In this document: one piece after another, positions 33,309 to 42,045 of the stretch
Numbering within the stretch: the first letter of the stretch is position 1
How the letters are laid out: every line of letters begins with the position of its first letter
Assembly (NCBI RefSeq): GCF_003339505.1
Contig: NZ_QPIW01000002.1
Location: 186,001 to 250,000 of the forward strand
Origin: Runella aurantiaca
GTDB lineage: Bacteria > Bacteroidota > Bacteroidia > Cytophagales > Spirosomataceae
Direction: 5' to 3'
DNA: 64,000 nucleotides
Notes under the pieces: generated by a model
What the model saw: only the letters and a program-made list of their open reading frames with translations
Databases searched by the model: none
What the model was told of the DNA's origin: nothing
Made by a program: the position numbers and the translations under genes

Positions 33309-34220
33309 TTACACTTCCGACATCTGCTGTTTCAACACTTCGATGCTCTTTTTGGCTTCGTTGTCAAAATCTTTCCAGCGGCACTCGATAGATAGTCCGC
33401 CTTTATATTTTATTTTTTTCAATGCTTTGAAATATTCCCTAAAATCATCGCCAACCACGCCCGGTGCCGTACGGTTTTGCTTTTCAGCAATGTGGCAATG
33501 GGTGATGTATTTACCGTATTTGACAATTTGTTCGGGCCCTTCGTTGTCTTTCATCATGTGGTAAATATCGCACAACAGCCGAAAACGCGGATGATTGACG
33601 GCCTCGATGATTTCGACGCCTTCGGCCAAGCTATTAACAAAATTGGTTTCACTGCGGTTGAGCGGCTCAATGGCCAGCGTAACACCATGTTTTTCGGCCA
33701 AAAGAGCCATTTTTTTGCTCAACTCGATATGTTGCTGCTTGGCTTTTTCGCGGTCAAATCCTTCGGGAATGAACCGTGAACCACCGCTGCCAAACACAAT
33801 ATTGGCCGAGCCGCACTCTTTGGCGCGTTTCAAGGCCAGGTCAGCGCGTTGTAGAATGGCGTCGTGATGCGTATCATTTCCCACAGATTTGAGCGTTCCT
33901 GGAAAGAAACTTACGTACGACCTAACGGGAAAACGCTCGGTCTGAAGGGCGGCGGCGTTTTTTTGGTATTGCTCATCCCCACCTTTATCAGGAATCAGGA
34001 ATCGCCCGACGTTTTCTTCGATAAACGAATAGCCCAAACTTTTCATCAGCGGCGTTTTGTCGTATGAGGTACAGATACCCAAAGGCAAGGATAATGCCCT
34101 GTGCGTATCACCCAAAAAAGCCGCTTCGGCCCAAGTTCCAGACGTGACAATTCCCGCCACGGTTCCAGTGGCTATTTTCAGAAAGTTTCTTCTTGAATTC
34201 TTATTTTCGAATGATTCCAT
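33309..34220 (-). CDS. Tat-exported sugar phosphate isomerase/epimerase
   Basis: 303-aa xylose-isomerase-like TIM barrel with a twin-arginine signal (NSRRNFLKIATGTVAGIVTSG). The barrel shows NIVFGSGGSRFIPEGF, VTLAIEPLNRSETNFVNS (metal Glu), FRLLCDIYHMMKDNEGPE (Asp/His), THCHIAEKQNRTAPG and GGLSIECRWKDF (late Glu), matching the sugar epimerase/isomerase superfamily. Exported forms are frequent in Cytophagales and are thought to act on sugars in the periplasm; the substrate is unknown. It resembles the protein at 20181 in design but not closely in sequence. Confidence 0.85.
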   Translation of the reverse strand: MESFENKNSRRNFLKIATGTVAGIVTSGTWAEAAFLGDTHRALSLPLGICTSYDKTPLMKSLGYSFIEENVGRFLIPDKGGDEQYQKNAAALQTERFPVRSYVSFFPGTLKSVGNDTHHDAILQRADLALKRAKECGSANIVFGSGGSRFIPEGFDREKAKQQHIELSKKMALLAEKHGVTLAIEPLNRSETNFVNSLAEGVEIIEAVNHPRFRLLCDIYHMMKDNEGPEQIVKYGKYITHCHIAEKQNRTAPGVVGDDFREYFKALKKIKYKGGLSIECRWKDFDNEAKKSIEVLKQQMSEV

Positions 34221-34478
34221 CGGATAAAAAGGAGATTTTCATTCAGAAGCACATTTGCCCCCTTTTTTTACTATTCAATGGCCGAAAAACGCGTTATTTT
34301 TAATCAGGAAGTGCCTTTTCTCCCTCGTTAGTATTATCAACAAACTTATGTTAAAAACTCCCTTTTGGGGCTGAGTTTACAGGCTTTTGCGCTAAAAATT
34401 GAGGCGAAGGTAGATAATTGGTTATAACACCCAACTAGGGCAGAAGTGACTTTGCTCGTTTATTTACAACGAAGCCGT
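34221..34478. other. Intergenic stretch before the toxin-antitoxin pair
   Basis: 258 bp without an ORF. It contains an imperfect palindrome at 34415-34437 (TAATTGG...CCAACTA) that also occurs, perfected, on the other side of the toxin-antitoxin genes. Confidence 0.4.
34415..34437. repeat. Palindrome copy 1 flanking the DUF433/DUF5615 module
   Basis: TAATTGG, a 9-nt loop TTATAACAC, then CCAACTA, one mismatch in the 7-bp stem. The loop and stem match the copy at 35103-35127 (shared text TAACxCCCAACTA). The repeats are about 690 bp apart in direct orientation and bracket the toxin-antitoxin genes. Confidence 0.5.
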
Positions 34479-34805
34479 TTACCTTACTACATAAACCTGA
34501 TTTTCAAGCGATTGCCCGAGCACAATTACAAGAGAAGGATAAATTACTTTTAAACTTGGCAGTACATTCTTATAAATATCTATCACAATAACAGGTAACG
34601 CAAGGACAGATAAGTTTTGTTGATAGGGTAAATTTTTATCCACGCAAATGAAAGCATCAAATCCATAATCTGCGGCTAGTTTTAGGAGTTTGCCGTTTTT
34701 AACACCGTTCCACTCCATGTCTCGTACCGTTAATACTTCATAGACGTTTGTATCAAAACAAAACTTGAAACGCACATCAATATTCTCATCAAGCAGCAGC
34801 TTCAT
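34479..34805 (-). CDS. DUF5615 PIN-like toxin
   Basis: 108-aa protein beginning MKLLLDENIDVRFKF, the PIN-like DUF5615 start in which the first Asp and Glu form part of the metal site, and continuing with VLTVRDMEWNGVKNGKLLKLAADYGFDAFICVDKNLPYQQN (second acidic cluster, around residues 30-60). Such proteins are putative RNases paired with DUF433 antitoxins, as here: its start overlaps the DUF433 gene by 17 nt. Activity is inferred from family and operon context. Confidence 0.85.
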   Translation of the reverse strand: MKLLLDENIDVRFKFCFDTNVYEVLTVRDMEWNGVKNGKLLKLAADYGFDAFICVDKNLPYQQNLSVLALPVIVIDIYKNVLPSLKVIYPSLVIVLGQSLENQVYVVR

Positions 34806-35019
34806 AATGGCGGGTAAAGGTATTTAAAAGACTGGATGCCAATTCAATAACAGCTTCGGCTTGCCCACGACTCACGCTTGGATAACCCTCCAAAAAATCA
34901 TCTAAAGAGCTAACTTCTAAATAATCGAACAACGTTTTTATCGCTACTCTTGTCCCTCGAAATACAGGTGTACCACCCAATATTTCAGCATCCACTACAA
35001 TCACATCTCTCTGATTCAT
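34789..35019 (-). CDS. DUF433 antitoxin
   Basis: 76-aa protein with the DUF433 pattern: VDAEILGGTPVFRGTRVAIKTLFDYLE followed by DDFLEGYPSVSRGQAEAVIELA, a small DNA-binding helix-turn-helix-type fold. It precedes and overlaps the DUF5615 gene (17 nt), the usual antitoxin-first arrangement. A -7-like box TATATTTG (complement of 35050-35057) lies 31 nt upstream, suggesting autoregulated transcription. Confidence 0.88.
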   Translation of the reverse strand: MNQRDVIVVDAEILGGTPVFRGTRVAIKTLFDYLEVSSLDDFLEGYPSVSRGQAEAVIELASSLLNTFTRHYEAAA

Positions 35020-35049
35020 AGTCTACGTAATTGCTTAGTTTCTTTAACA

Positions 35050-35057
35050 AATATATA
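35050..35057 (-). promoter_or_regulatory. -7 box of the toxin-antitoxin operon
   Basis: On the minus strand TATATTTG matches TAnnTTTG, 31 nt before the DUF433 ATG at 35019. No clear -33 element is present. Confidence 0.4.
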
Positions 35058-35102
35058 CAATATACCCATTGATAGCATTAATATAAATTTGGTGCAAGAT
35101 AA

Positions 35103-35159
35103 GTAGTTGGGGATAACGCCCAACTACGGCCTCAACATTTGGCTTTCCCCGACGGGAAA
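35103..35159. repeat. Palindrome copy 2 and adjacent hairpin
   Basis: GTAGTTGGG (35103-35111), loop GATAACG, CCCAACTAC (35119-35127) is a perfect 9-bp stem and the better copy of the palindrome at 34415-34437. A further TTTCCC-CGAC-GGGAAA hairpin at 35144-35159 lies 8 bp after the DUF1501 stop. Together they may terminate the DUF1501 operon. Confidence 0.5.
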
Positions 35160-35167
35160 CATAAATT

Positions 35168-36682
35168 TTACGCCAAAATCCCCTTCACCAATTTTCCGTG
35201 TACATCCGTCAAACGAAACCGTCGACCTTGGAATTTATAGGTAAGTCGCTCGTGATCAACGCCCAGCAAGTGCATCAACGTCGCGTGAAAATCATGCACA
35301 TGAACGGGGTCTTTGATGATATTATAACTAAAGTCATCGGTTTCGCCATAACTGACTCCCGCCTTCACTCCTGCCCCTGCCATCCACATCGTAAAGCAGC
35401 GCGGGTGGTGGTCGCGGCCGTAATTATCGGCAGTAAGCTTGCCTTGTGAATACACCGTGCGGCCAAATTCTCCGCCCCAAATCACCAACGTATCATCCAA
35501 CATACCGCGACGTTTGAGGTCGATAATCAGCGCTGCCGTAGCTTGGTCCACCTGTTTGCACTGATTGGCAATATTTTTGGGCAAACCGCCGTGCTGATCC
35601 CAACCTTGGTGGTAGAGTTGCACAAATTTGACGTCTTTTTCGAGCAGTTTTCGCGCCAAAATACAATTGGCCGCGTACGTGCCCGAATCACGGCTGTCGG
35701 GGCCGTACAGGTTAAAAACCTCGTCCGATTCACCCGATAAATCCATCACTTCGGGCACCGAAGTCTGCATCCGATACGCCATTTCGTACTGCGCAATTCG
35801 GGCATCCACTTCGGGGTCACCGTAAGCTTCGTTTTGGAGTTGGTTGAGTTTGGTCAAATAATCCAGCATCTCCTTGCGGTCGTTGCCTTCGTAGCCTTCG
35901 GGGTTATTGAGAAACAAAACAGGGTCTTTTCCCGACCGAAACTGCACCCCCTGATGTTTGGAAGGCAAAAAACCATTGCCCCACAAGCGCGCATACAACG
36001 GCTGGTCACGAGGGGCATTTTTAGAAACCAAGACAATAAAAGTCGGTAAATTTTGGTTGTCCGACCCAAGACCATAACTCACCCACGAGCCAATCGACGG
36101 GCGCCCGGGAAGTTGATTGCCCGTTTGAAAAAAGGTAATCGCAGGGTCGTGATTAATCGCCTCAGAATGAATGGATTTTACCAAACATAGTTCATCTACC
36201 ACCTGCGCGGTGTAAGGTAATAGTTCACTTATCCACGTTTGATTTTTACCATGTTGATTGAATTTATAAATAGACGGAACCACCGGCAAAGCACTTTGGT
36301 TGGCGCTCATTCCCGTAAGCCGCTGCCCTTTTCGCACCGAATCAGGCAGGTTTTGGCCCGCCATTTCGTAAAGTTTGGGTTTATAATCAAACGTCTCAAA
36401 CTGCGACGGGCCACCCGCCATAAAAAGGTACACCACCCGTTTGGCTTTAGGGGCAATGTGCGGTAATGCTTTCAGAATTTCTTCCTCCAGATTGGCCGAA
36501 CTTTCTTCTTTGATCCCCGGTGAAGCGCCAAACAAATGCCTTGTACCAAACAGTGAGCCCACCGCCAATGCCCCCAACCCCAATGAGGTTTTGGTCAAGA
36601 AATGCCGCCGGTCAAGCCGCTTATTTAACTCCTGAAAATCAGGCGTATGTAGTCTAAATTCGTCGTCGTGATGATGTGACAT
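35168..36682 (-). CDS. DUF1501 domain-containing Tat-exported protein
   Basis: 504-aa member of the DUF1501 family (alkaline-phosphatase/sulfatase-like fold). A twin-arginine signal is at residues 25-26 (DRRHFLTKTSLGLGALAVG). Landmarks are RVVYLFMAGGPSQFETFDYKPKL (around 83), GRPSIGSWVSYGLGSDNQNLP, and the late WGGEFGRTVYSQG and GRDHHPRCFTMWMAGAGVKAG. It begins 16 bp after the stop of the PSCyt/PSD1 gene, the classical planctomycete-type pairing with a DUF1549/DUF1553 protein. Function is unknown; use in degradation of sulfated or other polysaccharides has been proposed for such pairs. Confidence 0.93.
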   Translation of the reverse strand: MSHHHDDEFRLHTPDFQELNKRLDRRHFLTKTSLGLGALAVGSLFGTRHLFGASPGIKEESSANLEEEILKALPHIAPKAKRVVYLFMAGGPSQFETFDYKPKLYEMAGQNLPDSVRKGQRLTGMSANQSALPVVPSIYKFNQHGKNQTWISELLPYTAQVVDELCLVKSIHSEAINHDPAITFFQTGNQLPGRPSIGSWVSYGLGSDNQNLPTFIVLVSKNAPRDQPLYARLWGNGFLPSKHQGVQFRSGKDPVLFLNNPEGYEGNDRKEMLDYLTKLNQLQNEAYGDPEVDARIAQYEMAYRMQTSVPEVMDLSGESDEVFNLYGPDSRDSGTYAANCILARKLLEKDVKFVQLYHQGWDQHGGLPKNIANQCKQVDQATAALIIDLKRRGMLDDTLVIWGGEFGRTVYSQGKLTADNYGRDHHPRCFTMWMAGAGVKAGVSYGETDDFSYNIIKDPVHVHDFHATLMHLLGVDHERLTYKFQGRRFRLTDVHGKLVKGILA

Positions 36683-36698
36683 GATGGTAGTCGGGCGG

Positions 36699-39600
36699 TT
36701 ATCTCTTCGTTAAACTTGCGTCTGAATTCAATATTGTACTCGCAACTACGGCATTGGCCGCAATAAGCGACGCGTCCAATGTCGCATCTGCTTTGTATTG
36801 TCCCGCTTGAAGCCACCCGTTGGTTTTTAACTGGTTTTGGCTAAATTTTTGCAGCTGAGCCTTTTGCAAACCCGCCAGCAATTCTACTTCCTTCGGCGAC
36901 GGCCTGCGTCCAGTCAGTTTTCGATAAACCGCCACAATCGCCTGTTTAACATCGTTGGTTTTGGCCATTTGTTCCCCCAACACTTTGGAGGCTTCCACAA
37001 ACGTCGGGTCATTGAGCGTGACCAAGGCTTGCAAAGGGGTATTGGTTTTTTGACGACGCACCACACAAAAACTGCGCGACGTGGCGTCAAATGTCGAAAG
37101 GGTGGGGTTCGGAACGGCGCGTTTTGCCAGTATGTACAAACTCCGGCGGTACACCGCAGCGCCCGAATCAGGCACGTAATTGGCGCTATTGATGAGCCAT
37201 AATCCCTCTGGCTGGTACGGTTTCACGCTGCGGCCACCAATTTCAGGATTCAACAATCCACTCGCCATCAATGCGTTGTCCCGAATCATTTCGGCGGTGA
37301 GGCGATAAGAAGGCCCGTGCGACAACCAACGATTTTCGGGGTCTTTTTCACGGGCTTGTTTGGTCGTTTGGGAGGCTTGACGGTAAGTAGCCGACATCAC
37401 GATGAGTTTGTTCAACTCCTTCACATCCCATCCACTTTCTCTGAACGTAACCGCTAAAAAATCCAACAAGCCCAAATGACTCGGCAGTTCTCCCTGATTT
37501 CCAAAGTCTTCAGTGGTTTTTACCAAACCCGTTCCGAAGAAATTTTGCCACAAACGATTCACCGCTACCCGCGCCGTGAGGGGATGGTCTTCGTGCGTGA
37601 GCCACTGCGCTAATCCGTAGCGATTTTTGGGCAAATCTTTGGGGAAAGCTAAAATCGTTTCAGGCGTATTGGGGAAAACTTCTTCTCCAAATGCATCATA
37701 ATTACCCCGCAAAAGAACGTGCGCTTTCTTCGGTCTTGGCGACTCCTGCATCACCATCAATTCTTTCACTTTGTCGGTCGAATCGGCCAAGGTTGAGCGC
37801 AATTGCTGCAATTTTTGACGCGCCATGAGGGTATTCGGCTCAATGGCTGATAAATAATATTCCTTTAAATCAGCCAATTCAACCACCGAAAGCTGCGCTT
37901 TGGTTTTTGTGGCGAGGGCCTTCCAATTGGCTTTTTGGGCCAACTGTTTCAATTCAAACGGTGTCAAAACGCGGTCGTAAAACGTAATATCGTCCACTTT
38001 TCCGTCGGTAAATCCCCATCCGCGCCACCATCCGCCTACCTGAATCCCCGACTGCTCCCGCGACCGAAACAAGATGTCTTTTTTGAGTTGGTCCATCGTC
38101 GTTTCCATCACTAATTCACTGCCATCCAAGTACAACCGAAGCCCCTGCGCTTGCGCTGAGCCATCATACGTAATGGTCAACTGAATCCATTTATCACGCA
38201 CAACCGGTTGCGTTGATACGCGCGTAATGGCATTTGACGGCCCAACGTGCGCCATATTGAGTTCAAACTTGTTGTCTTTCAAATACAAATGCCAGCCCCT
38301 AAAATTATACAATCGCTCGGCTTGGCTTTTGTGAATAATGACCCCTTCTTTCAGATTTTTGGGGATATTTACCCAAAGGCCTACGCTGAAGGGTTGTGAT
38401 TTTCGGTAAGCGCCTACACAATCCAAATCCAGCCACACGTCCCCATTAAGGGTCAAGGCTTTAGCGGCTCCTCGGTCGGCAAAAGCGGGCGTTTCCTCGC
38501 CCGATTCACGCAACATTCGGCCCAGTTGTTTGGGGTTAAGGCTGTTTTTTAAGTCATTTTCAAAAGCAAAATGGGCCACCAAACCCGTTTGTGGAATCGT
38601 TTGTTTGGCCAATTTTTGATGACCGTTTGTCACCAGCCATTGGTCAAAACTTCCTCCGGCCTTTGTTTTGGTTTGGGCTACGACGGCTTCCTGCTGTTTG
38701 ATTTGGGTATTGATAAATGCTAGCACTTTTTCCTGCTCCGAAGTCGGTAGCAACAACGTGGGTGAAGGCATGGCATCGTCCCAAGAAATCTGCCCCGCTT
38801 CCTTCACATTGTTGAAAAAGCTGAACAATTCGTAATAATTCTTCTGTGAAATAGGGTCATATTTATGGTCGTGGCACTTGGCACAGCCCACCGAAAGCCC
38901 CAAAAACGCGTCGCCAAACGTATTGGTGCGGTCTACCACATATTCTGTCTGAAACTCCTCTTCAATGATACCACCCTCCAGGTTTTGCTGGTGATTGCGG
39001 TTGAAAGCCGTGGCAATCCGCATTTCCTTCGTGGGCTGGGGCATCAAGTCGCCTGCCAACTGCCAATGGATAAACTTATCGTAAGGCATATTTTTGTTGA
39101 ACGCCCCAATGACCCAATCGCGGTAAGGCGACATATCGCGCAGGCGGTCCACGGTATAGCCGTGGGAATCGGCAAAACGAGCTAAATCCAACCAATCTAC
39201 CGCCATTTTTTCGCCATAATGCGGCGATTTCAACAAGCGGTCTACCTGTTTTTCGTAGGCATTAGGGGAATTATCTTTCAAAAAGGCGTCGATTTCGGCC
39301 AACGTAGGCGGCAACCCTGTCAAATCGAGCGAAAGACGCCGAAGCAAGGTTTCTTTATCGGCCATTTTAGCGGGCGATAATTTTTCCTCTTCGAGTTTTT
39401 TAAGGATAAAATTATCTACCGGATTAATGACCCAATCTTCGTTTTCTACGTCGGGAACGTCGGGTTTTTCGGCCGCCACAAACGCCCAATGAGGTTTGTA
39501 TTCGGCCCCGTCGTTGATCCATTTGACCAATACGGCCTTCTCCTGCGCCGTGAGTTGCAGGTGCGAATTGGGCGTGGGCATCATGTACTCGGGGTCCGTC

Positions 39601-39911
39601 GAAAGAATGCGGTGAAACACTTCGCTGTCTTCCAAATCCCCGGGGTCGATGGCTACTTTGTTGGGATTCTCGGGAAGATTTGCAAACGCAAAGTCGGCAA
39701 TATCGAGCCGCAAACCCGCTTTTTGCTTGGCTTTGTCGGGACCGTGGCAGGCAAAGCATTTGTCGGACAAAATAGGTTTGACGTGCAAGTTATAATCCAA
39801 TTCGTCGGGCAATTCTTTGTACGCCGCCGCCACGTCGTCGGGGAGGTCGGGTGAGCATCCAATCACTGACAAGCACACAATCCCAAAAAGCAGCAAATAA
39901 TATCGAGGCAT
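36699..39911 (-). CDS. PSCyt1/DUF1549/LamG/DUF1553 (PSD1) lipoprotein
   Basis: 1070-aa multidomain lipoprotein. Lipobox VIGC (Cys19), then the planctomycete cytochrome domain PSCyt1 with heme motif CFACH at 52-56, DUF1549 (about 155-365, containing GLSVGCAKCHDHKYDPIS with a second CxxCH), a LamG/concanavalin-like domain (about 420-640; GLVAHFAFENDL, WIQLTITYDGSAQAQGLRLYLDGSELV) and DUF1553/PSD1 (about 770-1040; GLAQWLTHEDHPLTARVAVNRLWQNFFG, TYRQASQ, RLTAEMIRDNALMASGLLNPEIGG). It is typical of Planctomycetes and some Bacteroidota. It has its own -7 box and is the first gene of a two-gene operon with DUF1501. A heme-dependent role is inferred. Confidence 0.93.
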   Translation of the reverse strand: MPRYYLLLFGIVCLSVIGCSPDLPDDVAAAYKELPDELDYNLHVKPILSDKCFACHGPDKAKQKAGLRLDIADFAFANLPENPNKVAIDPGDLEDSEVFHRILSTDPEYMMPTPNSHLQLTAQEKAVLVKWINDGAEYKPHWAFVAAEKPDVPDVENEDWVINPVDNFILKKLEEEKLSPAKMADKETLLRRLSLDLTGLPPTLAEIDAFLKDNSPNAYEKQVDRLLKSPHYGEKMAVDWLDLARFADSHGYTVDRLRDMSPYRDWVIGAFNKNMPYDKFIHWQLAGDLMPQPTKEMRIATAFNRNHQQNLEGGIIEEEFQTEYVVDRTNTFGDAFLGLSVGCAKCHDHKYDPISQKNYYELFSFFNNVKEAGQISWDDAMPSPTLLLPTSEQEKVLAFINTQIKQQEAVVAQTKTKAGGSFDQWLVTNGHQKLAKQTIPQTGLVAHFAFENDLKNSLNPKQLGRMLRESGEETPAFADRGAAKALTLNGDVWLDLDCVGAYRKSQPFSVGLWVNIPKNLKEGVIIHKSQAERLYNFRGWHLYLKDNKFELNMAHVGPSNAITRVSTQPVVRDKWIQLTITYDGSAQAQGLRLYLDGSELVMETTMDQLKKDILFRSREQSGIQVGGWWRGWGFTDGKVDDITFYDRVLTPFELKQLAQKANWKALATKTKAQLSVVELADLKEYYLSAIEPNTLMARQKLQQLRSTLADSTDKVKELMVMQESPRPKKAHVLLRGNYDAFGEEVFPNTPETILAFPKDLPKNRYGLAQWLTHEDHPLTARVAVNRLWQNFFGTGLVKTTEDFGNQGELPSHLGLLDFLAVTFRESGWDVKELNKLIVMSATYRQASQTTKQAREKDPENRWLSHGPSYRLTAEMIRDNALMASGLLNPEIGGRSVKPYQPEGLWLINSANYVPDSGAAVYRRSLYILAKRAVPNPTLSTFDATSRSFCVVRRQKTNTPLQALVTLNDPTFVEASKVLGEQMAKTNDVKQAIVAVYRKLTGRRPSPKEVELLAGLQKAQLQKFSQNQLKTNGWLQAGQYKADATLDASLIAANAVVASTILNSDASLTKR

Positions 39912-39934
39912 GAGGACTTCTAATTTTAGGCTGA

Positions 39935-39942
39935 CAAATTTA
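39935..39942 (-). promoter_or_regulatory. -7 box of the PSCyt/PSD1 operon
   Basis: On the minus strand TAAATTTG matches TAnnTTTG, 23 nt before the ATG at 39911. A TTTG lies further upstream but not at the optimal distance. Confidence 0.4.
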
Positions 39943-40111
39943 AAGTTTAATTATTTATTCGAATTATACAAACAAGACTAAGATTTGCACAAATCCGACT
40001 TTTAACGCTTATTTTTATGATTGAATTTATGGAACACTGACTTTTATGCTTATCCTCATTGACGCGCGCTAACAACACAATTATTCTTAACAATCTTATA
40101 ACCAGTGTTCT

Positions 40112-40993
40112 ATGTTTACGCACAAATTTGCCTTTAACTCCACTTTTTCTTTACTCAACGTGGATTATGTACAGTTGAACAAAAGCTGGAACTATAAGCA
40201 CATTATCAGTCCTTTTTACCGATTATATCTGATTGATGAAGGTCATGGAACGCTCTCCAATACCACGCAAAACGTTACGCTTGAGGGCCATTTTTTATAC
40301 CTGATTCCGAGTTTTACGCCGTGCAGTTATTATTGTCCTAGTTATCTGAGCCAATACTATTTGCATATTTTAGAAGCAACCTCCGATGAGGTTTCCCTTT
40401 TTATGAGCAACCGAAAAATATTTAAAATTCCCGCCACGAGCGACGATTTTAGGCATTTCAAACGCCTGATTACGTTAAACCCTGAGCGGGGTTTATTCAA
40501 ATCCACCGACCCAAAAGAGTACGAAAAACGACCCATCATTCAGGAATTTCAGGAGCTCAACAACCGTGTATCGCTGTCGGCTTACGTCGAAACGCAGGGC
40601 ATTATCTTGCAATTACTCTCCCGTTTTATCGGTACCGAAGACTTTCGTTCTGATTCCGAAACCACGCTCTCCTATAAAGTCTCGGAGACGATACGCTATA
40701 TTCAACACAACCTTCAAACCCACTTAACCGTGGCGTTTTTGGCCGAAAGAGTCCACCAAAACACTGATTATTTTTCCCGAATCTTCAAAGAAAGTACGGG
40801 CGAGCGCCCAGCCACCTACATTCAACTCAAACGCATCGAACGCGCTCAATTTCTGATGATTACCACCGATTTAACGTTCAATGACATTGCCACCGAGACG
40901 GGTTTCGAAAGCCTGGCGTACTTCTCCAGAACTTTTAAAAAAGTAACGGGCCAGACGCCCAGTGTGTACAGGAAGAACAATAGGAGGGTGTGA
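40112..40993 (+). CDS. AraC family transcriptional regulator
   Basis: 293-aa regulator. The N-terminal half (about 1-180) resembles a sugar-binding AraC cupin. The C-terminal 100 residues are the double helix-turn-helix: VSETIRYIQHNLQTHLTVAFLAERVHQNTDYFSRIFKESTGERPATYIQLKRIERAQFLM and FNDIATETGFESLAYFSRTFKKVTGQTPSVYRK are visible as consecutive blocks with the AraC signature. It is divergent from the PSCyt/PSD1-DUF1501 operon (200-bp intergenic), which is its most likely target; this is inference. It ends at the IS graveyard. Confidence 0.9.
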   Translation: MFTHKFAFNSTFSLLNVDYVQLNKSWNYKHIISPFYRLYLIDEGHGTLSNTTQNVTLEGHFLYLIPSFTPCSYYCPSYLSQYYLHILEATSDEVSLFMSNRKIFKIPATSDDFRHFKRLITLNPERGLFKSTDPKEYEKRPIIQEFQELNNRVSLSAYVETQGIILQLLSRFIGTEDFRSDSETTLSYKVSETIRYIQHNLQTHLTVAFLAERVHQNTDYFSRIFKESTGERPATYIQLKRIERAQFLMITTDLTFNDIATETGFESLAYFSRTFKKVTGQTPSVYRKNNRRV

Positions 40994-41081
40994 CGAATGA
41001 TTTCTAAATAATAACTCTTAAATTCGTGTCTAATATTTGGATTAACTAATAATTCAACAGACTACAATGAGCAGGGCTTTC

Positions 41082-41716
41082 TTATAAAAGCATTTCTTGT
41101 TTCATGAATTGAATTAGTGTGTGGAATTTATCTGCGAAATTATCAATTTGCGCTGCCATATTTTTTGGTTTTGCCCTCCGTAACAAGTTTATTGTAAGTG
41201 TTCTTAAACCACTTATGAGGCGGGTAATAGGTTGATTCTTAGTTCTTAACTCGTCTTCGGCTAAAGTCACGTCTCGCAGATAATGCAGCACCTCGATGCG
41301 CCAATGTTGACGAATAGCATCAAATAACTCATTGGCTTGTGTTTGGTTAACGGGTTGGCGATTGCTTAGAAAAAACTTACCTCTTCAGTTAATTGGCTGT
41401 CACCCAGACTTTACCGAGTTCGTTTTACTTGAATTAACGTAATTATACCTGCTTGCATCCATCGAGGAGCTAAAGCCGAAGAATTAAGCTTAAAACAGGA
41501 GTAAGTGCGCTGTTCAAGCCGGCCATGCCCCCGCTGGATTGCATCAATTCGTTGATAATTCGCTTTATTAACTAAGCTACTACAAATGCAATAACGGTAA
41601 AGATGGGTCTGGTTTGCTTTCAGTCCAACCACATAGACACCAAGAGCTCCATGAATACCATTAGTGTCAATGGTACAAGCGGGGTTGCCCGTGCCATGAA
41701 GTGCATCCAGTGTCAC
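41082..41716 (-). pseudogene. ISAs1-family transposase remnant (frameshifted)
   Basis: Pieces of a DDE-type ISAs1/H-repeat transposase on the minus strand. The first piece (41716-41411) reads TLDALHGTGNPA, GVYVVGLKANQTHLY and GHGRLEQRTYSC, corresponding to the catalytic middle. The second (around 41375-41082) reads QANELFDAIRQHWRIEVLHYLRDVTLAEDELRT, then RRAKPKNMAAQ, the C-terminal part. A stop and a frame change separate them near 41380-41411, and the N-terminal part is missing, cut by the IS3 fragment. Dead element. Confidence 0.8.
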
Positions 41717-41790
41717 CTTCTGATTGCATAGTCCATGGTCATTAAGGAGTGAACTTGCTACATTTGATCATATACTTAAATTTGACTCTT

Positions 41791-42045
41791 ATGAAAAGAC
41801 GTGTTTTTGATGAAACTTTTAGACAAATGGCTGTGGAGTTGTCTTACACAAAAGGCGCCGTTCGTGAAGCAGTTGAAGAACTGGGCATTGATTCGGGCAG
41901 AATCAGTAAATGGCGACAACGAGATAACCAACCTGCACCCTCAGGTAAATCACAGACTGAGCTTACTGATGAACAAAAACAAATTCAGCAACTTCAAAAA
42001 CAACTCAAAGAGGCTCAAACAAATCTAAAGGCCGATGCCGCGTGA
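41791..42045 (+). pseudogene. IS3-family orfA, frameshifted
   Basis: Start ATG at 41791: KRRVFDETFRQMAVELSYTK, then VEELGIDSGRISKWRQRDNQ, an IS3 OrfA HTH, followed by a glutamine-rich helix (EQKQIQQLQKQLKEAQTNLK). The frame ends at 42045, but the typical OrfA continuation RDILKKAVGIFSKGDRW is found right after in another frame, so the gene is broken by an indel near 42030. Confidence 0.8.
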
